Shown in pieces: positions 56,145 through 63,743 of a stretch of 64,000 bases of DNA. The notes under the pieces were generated by a model. That model made no database searches. It was not told the origin of the DNA and saw only the letters and a list, made by a program, of their open reading frames with translations. The position numbers were made by a program, and so were the translations under genes. The stretch comes from Modicisalibacter coralii (lineage in GTDB: Bacteria; Pseudomonadota; Gammaproteobacteria; Pseudomonadales; Halomonadaceae). Each line of letters begins with the position of its first letter. Within the stretch, counting starts at the first letter, position 1. The stretch spans positions 79,778-143,777 of the forward strand of contig NZ_QWBW01000010.1 in the NCBI RefSeq assembly GCF_004117855.1, given 5' to 3'.

Positions 56145-57500
56145 ATGGATTCTCTTCCCCGCACCGCGCTGGCCATCGGCCAGGCCCTCCAGGCCGGCGA
56201 CATCGACCCGGTGACGTTGACGCAGCACTGTCTGGAGAAGGCCAGGAACAGCGACGCGGTGTTCATCTCGTTGACACCGGATCGCGCCCTGGCGGAGGCC
56301 GAGGCTGCCGCCCACCGCCGGCGGCTCGGCATCCCGCTGAGCCCTCTCGACGGGGTCCCACTGGCCTGGAAGGACCTGTTCGACATCACCGGCACCCTGA
56401 CCACCGCCGGTAGCCGGGTGCTCGCCAAGGCGCCGGCCACTCACGACGCCACGGCGGTCCGCCACGCCACGGGAGGCGGCCTGGTGTGTCTCGGCAAGAC
56501 CAACCTGACCGAGCTGGCGTACTCCGGCCTGGGCCTGAACCCGCATTACGGCACCCCTCACCATACACCGGCGGGGCCGGAGCCCCGGGTGCCCGGCGGC
56601 TCGAGTTCGGGCTCGGCGGTCGCCGTGGCCCAGGGTATCGTCCCGGCCGCCATCGGCACCGATACCGCAGGCTCGCTGCGCGTTCCCGCCGCCTTCAACG
56701 GACTGGTGTCCTACCGTCCGTCCCGGGCCCGTCACGATCGCCGGGGTGTCACGCCCCTCGCCGCGAGCCTCGACACCATCGGAGCGATCGCGACGTCGCT
56801 GCCGGACTGCCTGGCCATCGACGACTTGCTGCGCGGCCAAGCCGTCGAGCCGCGAGAGCCGGCGGACCCCGGGCAGACGGTGATCGTGCTCGACACGACC
56901 TGCCTCGACGACGAACGCCTCGAGCCAGGCGTGCGACAACACCTGGAAGGTAGCGCCGAGCGACTCGCCCGGGACGGCTTCCAGGTGATCAGGCGGCCCA
57001 TTGGCAGCGTCGGCGATACCCTGGATCTCATCCAGCGTCACGGCTGGCTGGGCGCCGCGGAAGCCTATACCGAGTACCGGGATCTACTCGAGCGCGACGA
57101 AGCCGAGCGCATGGACCCCCGCGTGCGGCAGCGACTGCTGGCCGCGCGACACATGACCCCGGATAGCGTCGTGACGCTGTATCGTCAGCGCCGGGAACTC
57201 CAGACGCGCCTGCGCCAGGACCTGGCGGGCGCGACGCTACTCACCCCGACCGTGGCCCACGTCGCCCCCCTGCTGTCGCCACTGGAGGCGGACCCCGAGC
57301 GGTTTGCCGAGGTCAACCTGGCCACGCTGCGCCTCAGCATGGTGGCCAGCCTGCTGGACTCCCCGGCGATCGCGCTGCCGAGCGGGCGCGACGACCAGGG
57401 CCAATACACCAGCATCCAGCTCAGCGCACCCTGCGGCGAGGACGAGGCGCTCTTGCGGGCGGCCCTGGCAGTCGATGCGTGTCTGAGCGACACCCCCTAA
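56145..57500 (+). CDS. Amidase-signature-family hydrolase
   Basis: A 451-residue amidase with a complete Ser-cisSer-Lys triad: K76 (AWKDLFD), S153 (GGSSSGSA, 151-158) and S177 (GTDTAGSLRVPA). The remaining sequence resembles the AtzF/allophanate-hydrolase/GatA-like group but is not typed further. It starts 49 bp after the NCS1 gene. With the cyclic-imide-hydrolase-like enzyme encoded nearby, it could hydrolyse the half-amide product to a dicarboxylate and ammonia. Confidence 0.9.
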   Translation: MDSLPRTALAIGQALQAGDIDPVTLTQHCLEKARNSDAVFISLTPDRALAEAEAAAHRRRLGIPLSPLDGVPLAWKDLFDITGTLTTAGSRVLAKAPATHDATAVRHATGGGLVCLGKTNLTELAYSGLGLNPHYGTPHHTPAGPEPRVPGGSSSGSAVAVAQGIVPAAIGTDTAGSLRVPAAFNGLVSYRPSRARHDRRGVTPLAASLDTIGAIATSLPDCLAIDDLLRGQAVEPREPADPGQTVIVLDTTCLDDERLEPGVRQHLEGSAERLARDGFQVIRRPIGSVGDTLDLIQRHGWLGAAEAYTEYRDLLERDEAERMDPRVRQRLLAARHMTPDSVVTLYRQRRELQTRLRQDLAGATLLTPTVAHVAPLLSPLEADPERFAEVNLATLRLSMVASLLDSPAIALPSGRDDQGQYTSIQLSAPCGEDEALLRAALAVDACLSDTP

Positions 57501-57532
57501 CCCGATCACGTTTCCACGTTCAAGGAGATCCC

Positions 57533-57835
57533 ATGTGCGGACTTTGTGGCGCCCTCGGCGGTGACGATCACTGGACCACGCATATCGAAGACCCGGAACG
57601 GGCCCATCACGAGCGCCGTCGGGCCCGCGCCTACCGGGCCCGGTTGCTCAATCGCGTGCTCGGCCCGAGTCGTCTGGCGGTCGAGGACTTCCAGGCGTCG
57701 AGCTTCGTGCTGGCGACCGCCACCGGCAAGCGGGAGATGGTCGAGGACCTGGGCGGCGTCTGGCGCCAGGCCGAGCAACTGAGCGGGCGCGAGCTCGATC
57801 CCCTGGATGCGGCATTCCTGGCGTCCCTGGGCTGA
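57533..57835 (+). CDS. Hypothetical protein with MCGLCG N-terminus (100 residues)
   Basis: Begins MCGLCGALGGDDHWTTHIED, with Cys2 and Cys5 and nearby His residues (H13, H17, H25, H26) that could bind a metal, followed by an Arg-rich helix (ERRRARAYRARLLNRVLG) and an acidic end. AAGGAGA precedes the start by 7 nt. No membrane span or signal. It lies 32 bp after the amidase gene and 22 bp before the CobW GTPase gene, suggesting a partner of the GTPase. I do not recognise the family. Confidence 0.8.
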   Translation: MCGLCGALGGDDHWTTHIEDPERAHHERRRARAYRARLLNRVLGPSRLAVEDFQASSFVLATATGKREMVEDLGGVWRQAEQLSGRELDPLDAAFLASLG

Positions 57836-57857
57836 CACCTCGGCGAGGAGACTCTCG

Positions 57858-58901
57858 ATGACCGACACGACTGCGTTGCTACCGGTGCATGTGATTTCGG
57901 GCTTTCTGGGCAGCGGCAAGACCACCCTGCTGAAGTCGGTGCTGGCCAGCGAGGCTTTCGGCGACAGCGCCGTGCTGATCAACGAGTTCGGCGACGTGGG
58001 CCTCGACGACCGGCTGCTCGGCGAGATCGCCGAGGATGCGGTGCTGCTTGCCAGCGGTTGCGTCTGCTGCACTATTCGCGGCGAGCTGTCGGACGCCCTG
58101 CGGCGCTTGCTGTCACGGCGGCAGAACGGCGAGATTCCCGCGTTCCGGCGAATCGTGCTGGAAACCACCGGCCTGGCGGATCCCGGCCCGATCGCCTCCA
58201 CCATTACCGCCGACCCTGTACTGCGCCACCACCTTCGCCCGGGGACCAACCTCACGCTGGTCGATGCCGTCAACGCCATCGACAGCCGCCGGCACCACCC
58301 CGTGTGGGAAGCGCAGGTCGCGGTGGCCGACAAGCTGGTCATCAGCAAGGCCGATCTGGTCGATACGTCCCGCATCGACCACCTCCACGACCTGCTGGAT
58401 ACCATCAACCCCGCCGCGCAACGACTGGGCCGCGAGGCCCTGGACCAGCCCAGCGATGCGCTGTTCGCCAGTGGCCCCCATCTCGAGCGTTTCACCCGTG
58501 CCCGGGTCAAGACATGGCTCGGCCCCTGGCGCGAATCGAACATCTCCGAGACACGAAGTCACCTGGGCGATGTCAGCGCCTTCCGCCTGGCCTTCGACGG
58601 CGAGCTGGACTGGACCTGCTTCGGCCTGTGGCTATCGATGCTCCTCAATCGTCACGGCAACCACATCATGCGGGTCAAGGGGGTGCTGCACGTCAGGGAC
58701 GATCCTCGGCCGGTCATCCTCCACGGCGTACAACACACCATTCATCCCCCCGAGCATGTCGAGGCCTGGCCCGACGACGACCGCCGCTCGGAGCTCGTCT
58801 TCATCACGCGTGGTATCCCGGCCAGCCGCGTGGCAGACTCGTTGCAAGCCTTCATGAGCGCCGTTAGCGACCACCCTTGCCCCAGGATTTCCCATGCCTA
58901 A
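57858..58901 (+). CDS. CobW/COG0523-family GTPase (metal chaperone type)
   Basis: A 347-residue G3E GTPase: Walker A GFLGSGKTTLL (15-25), the metal-binding CVCC (68-71), Walker B-like ETTGLADP, base-recognition SKAD, and a C-terminal CobW_C domain (about 235-340, FRLAFDGELDWTCFGLWLSMLL ... HGVQHTIHPPEH). COG0523 proteins deliver zinc or other divalent metals to metalloenzymes. Encoded between the MCGLCG protein and the PotD-like protein, with an 8-bp overlap with the latter. A metal client such as the deacetylase-fold hydrolase is plausible. Confidence 0.92.
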   Translation: MTDTTALLPVHVISGFLGSGKTTLLKSVLASEAFGDSAVLINEFGDVGLDDRLLGEIAEDAVLLASGCVCCTIRGELSDALRRLLSRRQNGEIPAFRRIVLETTGLADPGPIASTITADPVLRHHLRPGTNLTLVDAVNAIDSRRHHPVWEAQVAVADKLVISKADLVDTSRIDHLHDLLDTINPAAQRLGREALDQPSDALFASGPHLERFTRARVKTWLGPWRESNISETRSHLGDVSAFRLAFDGELDWTCFGLWLSMLLNRHGNHIMRVKGVLHVRDDPRPVILHGVQHTIHPPEHVEAWPDDDRRSELVFITRGIPASRVADSLQAFMSAVSDHPCPRISHA

Positions 58902-60117
58902 CGCCGTACCTTCACCCGCTTCGGGCGGCCCCTACGTTCAACGCGGCCCGGTCAACCTGCGCGTGCTGGGTACTTCGGTCACGCTGCTGGAAAGCATTCG
59001 CCGGCAAGCGCGCGCCGACCTGGGCATTCGCCTGACGTTCGACGTGCTCGACGGTGTCGCCGCGCAACGGGCCGGCGTGCTGGCCCCGGACAGCTTCGAC
59101 ATCTACGACCAGTGGTTTCACAACGTGGATTTCGTGTGGCCGGCCAACGCCATCCAGCCCATCGACATCGCGCGCATCGACAACTGGGACAAGATCAACG
59201 CCCTGCCGAAGACCGGGCGCCTGACGCCGCACGCGCCGCTGGGCGCCGGCAGCAACCCGGTCGATCGTCTCTATATCCAGCCCGATGGCAGCTGCGGCGC
59301 TCGTCCCAGCGGCCACATCACCATGCTGCCGGTCAGTCATAACGTCGACAGTTTCGGCTACCGCCTGGACATGCTGCCGGACGGATTGAGTCGCGATCAG
59401 GAGAGCTGGGCCTGGCTGCTGGACAAACGCTGGCGGGGCATGGTCAGCCTGCAGAACGACAGCGCCATCGGCGCGATCGACGCGGCGCTGGCCGCCAAGG
59501 CGGCGGGCCTGGTCGACTTCAAGGATCTGGGCAACCTCAGCGTGGCTGAGATCGACAACCTCATCGACTGCCTGATCGCGCTCAAGCGCCAACAGCACTT
59601 CCGGGCGTTCTGGAGCAACCAGGACCAGGCCTCCTCCGACATGGTGCGTGGCCGGGTCGGCATCGAGAGCCTATGGTCGCCGGCCATGACCGACCTCAAG
59701 AAGCGCCATATCAAGGTACGCATGGCCTCGCCCATGGAAGGCTATCGCGCCTGGTACGGCGGCATGTCGATCTCGCGCCACGCCAAGAGCCGCACGCTCG
59801 ATGCCGCCTATGACTATCTCAATTGGTGGATCTCCGGCTGGCCCGGCGCCGTCATGGCCCGCCAGGGCTACTACATATCCACCCCGGAGCTGACCCGCCC
59901 CCACCTGTCGCCCGCCGAATGGGACTACTGGTACGCCGGCAAGCCCGCCGCCGAGAACCTGGCCGACCCATCCGGTGCCAGCGGGCTGATCCACCGGGGC
60001 GAAATCCGCGATGGCGGTGACTACCTGACGCGCATGAGCCGGATCGCCGTATGGAATACGGTCATGGACGAGCACAACTATCTGGTCCGGCGCTGGAACG
60101 ACTTCATGTCGGCATAA
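58894..60117 (+). CDS. PotD-like substrate-binding protein without a signal peptide
   Basis: A 407-residue protein with a type II periplasmic-binding fold of the spermidine/putrescine-binding class: VNLRVLGTSVTLLESIRRQARADLGIRLTF at the start, DSFDIYDQW, then SHNVDSFGYR, WAWLLDKRWRGMVSLQND and WWISGWPGAVMARQGYY. The N-terminus (MPNAVPSPASGGPYVQRG) is not hydrophobic and no upstream in-frame extension supplies a signal, because the gene overlaps cobW by 8 bp. No ABC permease or ATPase is nearby. It may act inside the cell; role unknown. Confidence 0.85.
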   Translation: MPNAVPSPASGGPYVQRGPVNLRVLGTSVTLLESIRRQARADLGIRLTFDVLDGVAAQRAGVLAPDSFDIYDQWFHNVDFVWPANAIQPIDIARIDNWDKINALPKTGRLTPHAPLGAGSNPVDRLYIQPDGSCGARPSGHITMLPVSHNVDSFGYRLDMLPDGLSRDQESWAWLLDKRWRGMVSLQNDSAIGAIDAALAAKAAGLVDFKDLGNLSVAEIDNLIDCLIALKRQQHFRAFWSNQDQASSDMVRGRVGIESLWSPAMTDLKKRHIKVRMASPMEGYRAWYGGMSISRHAKSRTLDAAYDYLNWWISGWPGAVMARQGYYISTPELTRPHLSPAEWDYWYAGKPAAENLADPSGASGLIHRGEIRDGGDYLTRMSRIAVWNTVMDEHNYLVRRWNDFMSA

Positions 60118-60230
60118 GGCATCGAAGAACCGGGGCGCATAAGAACGACGGTGCCATGCGCGATCTCGTGCAGCAGGTGGTTCATCTTCACGCGGGAAAG
60201 CGGCCCCCTCTGCCGTTTTCAGGGTGAAGA

Positions 60231-60249
60231 ATAAACCCCGGCGGTTTAT
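60231..60249 (+). terminator. Weak hairpin after the CobW-PotD-like operon
   Basis: ATAAACC-CCGGC-GGTTTAT, a 7-bp stem about 114 bp past the last gene. The 240-bp gap around it (60118-60357) holds no other recognised feature. Confidence 0.35.
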
Positions 60250-60357
60250 CAGGCCGCGCGTCAGTGCCGGGAAACTCTCGCGCTGGCCCGCAGCGCCAGG
60301 ACGGGGTTTCTCTTGCCACGTCCGCGAAGGGCGGGACTCGGCCGGCTCCCGGCATGC

Positions 60358-61167
60358 TCACGCGGGCACCTTCCAATGAAACATCCCCGCCTTCTTCCCG
60401 AGGATCGTGGCGACGATGGATGGCTCGCTGGGTCTGCCCGCCAGGCCGTAGCACACATGCAGCGGCATCAGATGCTCCTCCCGGGGATGGCAGAAACGGG
60501 CGTGGGGGGCGCGATCCCAGTGGATCAAGCGCTCGGCGCGCTCGGATTCCGCGAGGCGCGTGTCGGTACAGGTTGCCGCCAACCAATCCTCGAAGGCCTG
60601 GTTGCGCGCCTCGATCTCCGGTGTGATGGGCGCGAAGAACGCCTCCATGTTGTGGAAGGAGAAACCGGAGCCGATCACCAGCAAGTCGTCGACGTCCAGC
60701 GCCCGCAGCGCCTTGCCGATGGCCAGGTGCATCTCGGCATCCAGGCCGTCGACCAGCGACAGCTGCACGCAGGGAATATCCGCCGCCGGGTACATCAGCT
60801 TGAGGGGCACGAACACCCCATGGTCGAAGCCCCGATGGTCGTCGAGCCGCGCCGCGATCCCGGCCCGCTCCAGCGCCTGATGAACCTGCCGCGCCAGCGC
60901 CGGTTCGCCAGGGCAGGGGTACTCGATCTGGTAGGACTCGGGCGGGAACCCGTAGTAGTCGTAGATCAAGCCCGGCCGTGCCCCCGAGGTGATGGTCGGC
61001 AGCGATGCCTCCCAGTGGGCGCTGATCACCAGGATGGCCGCGGGCTTGCGCAATTGGCCCGCAATCTCGGTGAGCCGCTCCACCATTTCGCGGTGATCCG
61101 GGTCACCCAGCAACGGCAGCGGCCCGCCGCCGTGGGAAATGAAAAGCACATCGGTCTTGTTGCTCAT
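60358..61167 (-). CDS. LigB-type extradiol dioxygenase (DODA/YgiD family)
   Basis: A 269-residue protein of the class III extradiol family. Metal-site histidines are in LFISHGGGP and VISAHWE near the N-terminus; GFDHGVFVPLKLMYP and IGSGFSFHNM complete the conserved blocks. Family members open catechol rings (4,5-DOPA, gallate-like); YgiD of E. coli is the nearest well-known form. The start at 61167 is the conserved one. It lies 51 bp after the DoxX gene on the same strand, a pairing often seen under LysR control. Confidence 0.9.
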   Translation of the reverse strand: MSNKTDVLFISHGGGPLPLLGDPDHREMVERLTEIAGQLRKPAAILVISAHWEASLPTITSGARPGLIYDYYGFPPESYQIEYPCPGEPALARQVHQALERAGIAARLDDHRGFDHGVFVPLKLMYPAADIPCVQLSLVDGLDAEMHLAIGKALRALDVDDLLVIGSGFSFHNMEAFFAPITPEIEARNQAFEDWLAATCTDTRLAESERAERLIHWDRAPHARFCHPREEHLMPLHVCYGLAGRPSEPSIVATILGKKAGMFHWKVPA

Positions 61168-61218
61168 GACTACGCGTCCTCCCGTCACGCTCCACGGCCG
61201 TGACGTCATCGGTTAATT

Positions 61219-61701
61219 TCAGAGCCCGCCGGGCCCGGCCGGCACGACTCCGGCATCCGCGAAGCGCGCCATCAGCACGCCATCCAGGGAGAACCGGCCC
61301 GCACCCTGGATCGCCAGGGCCAGCGTGACCACGAACAGGCTCAGGGCGTACTCGAAGCCGTTGTTGGCGATGAACAGGCCATTGCCGACATGCACGGAGA
61401 AAATGGCCACCAGCATCGCGAAGGCCACCACCAGCGCCGCCGGGCGAGTCAGCAGGCCCAGTACCAGCGCCAGCCCGCCGAAGAACTCGGCACCGCCGGC
61501 CATAAACGCCATCAGTTGGCCCGGTTCCAGACCGATGCTCGCCATCCACTGCCCTGTCCCTTCCAGCCCATAGCCACCGAACCAGCCAAACAGCTTCTGA
61601 GAACCGTGAGCGGCCAGGATCAGCCCCACCGGCACCCGCAGGACCAGGGCGGCGATACCGCCTCGCGAGTGGAACAGGGTCCGTACGAATTGCGTGTTCA
61701 T
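61219..61701 (-). CDS. DoxX-family membrane protein
   Basis: A 160-residue protein with four membrane spans and the DoxX motif LRVPVGLILAAHGSQKLFGWFGG, then MAGGAEFFGGLALVLGLLTRPAALVVAFAML. DoxX proteins are linked to thiol redox balance or quinone handling and often accompany dioxygenase genes. The start at 61701 precedes MNTQFVRTLF. First gene of a two-gene unit, divergent from a LysR gene over 163 bp. Confidence 0.9.
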   Translation of the reverse strand: MNTQFVRTLFHSRGGIAALVLRVPVGLILAAHGSQKLFGWFGGYGLEGTGQWMASIGLEPGQLMAFMAGGAEFFGGLALVLGLLTRPAALVVAFAMLVAIFSVHVGNGLFIANNGFEYALSLFVVTLALAIQGAGRFSLDGVLMARFADAGVVPAGPGGL

Positions 61702-61864
61702 GAGCGTCACCTCGCCTCTTGCGCTGTCGTCGTGTCCCGAGGGCCCTTCCCCCGAGCGATGACGCCACTCTACTGTCACCGAAAAAGCAGAATAAGATGA
61801 CGATCATTGGTTTTTTAACAACGCTTTGTTGATAATCTGGACACCCCTGCCCCCGGAGTGAGCG

Positions 61865-62800
61865 ATGGACCGTATCGATGCCATGCGCGCCTTCGTCACC
61901 GTGGTCGGCGAAGGCAGCTTTACCCACGCCGCCGAGCGACTGGAGACGTCCCCCCAGCTCGTCAGCAAGTACGTTTCGCGACTCGAGCAGCACCTGGGGG
62001 TGCGCCTGCTCAACCGCACCACGCGCAAGATCCACCTGACCGAAGCGGGCAGGCACTATCACCAGCGCGCCCAGCAGGTACTCAACGACATCGACGACAT
62101 GGAGCATCAGCTCGACGACCTGCACACCCAGGCCCGGGGCCTGCTGCGGATCAGTGCCCCGGTGTCCTTCGCCACCCGCCACCTGGCACCGCTGCTGGGC
62201 GACTTTCAACGCGCCCACCCCGGCGTCGGCATCGACCTGCAATTGAACGACCGTAAGGTCGACATCGTCGAAGAGGGCTTCGATATCGCTCTGCGGATCG
62301 GCCACCTGAAGAGCTCCTCGCTGATCGCCAAGCGGATCGCGCCAGTACGCGTGGTGTTCTGCGCCTCGCCCGGGTACCTGCAACAGCACGGCACGCCCCA
62401 CAATCCGGAAGATCTCAAGGCGCATCGCTATCTGCACTACAGCTACATGGAGCCGGACGCCGGCGATTCGGCCTTCCGGGGATTGCCAGGGCGTGGCCAA
62501 CACAGTGACGGCGGCCTGGTCAGCAATAACGGCGATGTGCTGGTCGAGGCGGCCATCGCCGGTGCCGGCATCGTCCTGCAGCCCACCTTCATCTCGGGCG
62601 CCGCGATCGGATCGGGAAAACTGCGGATCGTCCTGCCACGGCATGAGCCCGAGCCGCTGTCGCTCTACGCGGTGTATGCCCACCGCCAGTTGCTGGCGAG
62701 CAAGGTGCGGTGCTTCGTCGACTTCCTGGCGGGCTATTTCGGCGACCCACCCTACTGGGACCGGTTCGATCTTGCCCAGCAGCAGTGGACACCCCGTTAA
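61865..62800 (+). CDS. LysR-family regulator (CrgA-like), 3' end altered by IS insertion
   Basis: A 311-residue LysR protein: HTH GSFTHAAERLETSPQLVSKYVSRLE at about 18-42 and a binding domain with LLRISAPVSFATRHLAPLLGDFQ, typical of the CrgA/YafC group. It is divergent from doxX-ligB and their likely regulator. The last codons (TGG ACA CCC CGT TAA, from 62786) lie inside the left end of the adjoining IS3 element, so the natural C-terminus has been replaced by a few residues; the body of the protein is intact and probably works. Confidence 0.9.
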   Translation: MDRIDAMRAFVTVVGEGSFTHAAERLETSPQLVSKYVSRLEQHLGVRLLNRTTRKIHLTEAGRHYHQRAQQVLNDIDDMEHQLDDLHTQARGLLRISAPVSFATRHLAPLLGDFQRAHPGVGIDLQLNDRKVDIVEEGFDIALRIGHLKSSSLIAKRIAPVRVVFCASPGYLQQHGTPHNPEDLKAHRYLHYSYMEPDAGDSAFRGLPGRGQHSDGGLVSNNGDVLVEAAIAGAGIVLQPTFISGAAIGSGKLRIVLPRHEPEPLSLYAVYAHRQLLASKVRCFVDFLAGYFGDPPYWDRFDLAQQQWTPR

Positions 62801-62826
62801 GGCAGTACACTGAGACGAGGTGACCC

Positions 62827-63126
62827 ATGGCAAGGCAAGCAGCTTCGATGAAGAAGACCCGTACCCGCTACTCCCAGGACTACAAGGCCGAGGCGCTGGC
62901 ACTCGCTGACCGTGTTGGCATTAGTGCCGCCGCTCGAGAGCTTGGCCTTCAGTCCAGCCAGCTCTACCAGTGGCGAGCCAAGGCCCAGCAGCAGCAAAGC
63001 GCTTCAGCACGTGAGCAGGCGCTGGCCGACGAGAATGCCCGGCTCAAGCGGCAACTGGCCGAGAAGTCGGAAGAGCTTGAAATCACAAAAAAGGCGGCCG
63101 CGTACTTCGCCAAGCACCTCAAGTGA
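62827..63126 (+). CDS. IS3-family transposase OrfA
   Basis: A 99-residue HTH protein: YSQDYKAEALALADRVGISAAARELGLQSSQLYQWRAKA followed by a leucine-zipper-like helix (LADENARLKRQLAEKSEELEITKKAAAYFAKHLK), as in OrfA of IS3 elements. AAAAAAG at 63087-63093 is a classical A6G slippery site; the -1 frame stays open from there into orfB. Confidence 0.93.
   Translation: MARQAASMKKTRTRYSQDYKAEALALADRVGISAAARELGLQSSQLYQWRAKAQQQQSASAREQALADENARLKRQLAEKSEELEITKKAAAYFAKHLK
63087..63093 (+). promoter_or_regulatory. Programmed -1 frameshift site A6G
   Basis: AAAAAAG near the end of orfA. After a -1 slip, the frame reads GGC GGC CGC GTA ... and joins orfB at 63123 without a stop codon, giving the OrfAB fusion that is the usual IS3 transposase. 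Confidence 0.8.
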
Positions 63127-63743
63127 AGTACGCCTTCATCCACCAGTATCGTCAGGCATTCAGCGTCCAGCGGATGTGCGGCGTTCTCGGGTTGGCTCGC
63201 AGTGGCTACTACGCTTGGCGGCAGTGTGGCGGTGAACCGTCCCCGAGGCGCCGCCAGCAGGCGGTTCTCGATCAGCGAGTGGCCGAGGCCTTCAAGCGCC
63301 GGAAGGGGCGCTCAGGCGCCCCCGGATTGGTGCCGGACCTGGTTCACGATGGCCTGGCGGTGAATCGCAAGACCATCGCTGCCAGCCTGCGACGCCAGGG
63401 GCTTCGCGCCAAGGCGGCGCGCAAGTTCAAGGCAACGACGAACTCGCGACACTCGCTGCCGGTGGCGCCCAATCTGCTGGAGCAAGACTTCACCGCCACG
63501 GCGCCGAACGCGAAATGGATTGGCGGCATCACCTATCTGGCGACCGGTGAAGGATGGCTCTACCTGGCGGTGCTGATCGATCTGTTCTCACGCAAGGTGA
63601 TCGGCTGGGCGATGAGCGAGCGAATGACTGCCGACCTGGCCGGGGACGCGCTCCAGATGGCGTTGTGGCGCCGTAAGCTGCCCAAGAAGGTCATCGTTCA
63701 TTCGGATAGTAATACTGAGAGATGCCGGGTGTTTCAGGGTTGA
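63123..63743 (+). pseudogene. IS3-family transposase OrfB, truncated and missing a catalytic Asp
   Basis: Contains the HTH_21 region (MCGVLGLARSGYYAWR, RSGAPGLVPDLVHDG) and the start of the rve integrase core (WLYLAVLIDLFSRKVIGWAMSERM...KKVIVHSD). Two defects: the first catalytic Asp, normally in W-x-x-DITY, is Gly here (WIGGITYLATG), and the sequence leaves the family after HSD at about 63707, losing the RGSQY block and the catalytic Glu. The final residues up to the stop at 63743 are encoded by foreign sequence. Starts with GTG, overlapping orfA. Confidence 0.88.

Larger units (their letters stand above)
62786..63707 (+). mobile_element. IS3-family insertion sequence, truncated at its right
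   Basis: The left end begins near TGGACACCCCGTTAAGG (homologous to 47782-47824), followed by orfA and orfB in the -1 frame. The element stops inside orfB after the codons for HSD, where normally RGSQY follows; no right end is seen. It has lost the catalytic centre and must be inactive. Confidence 0.8.
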
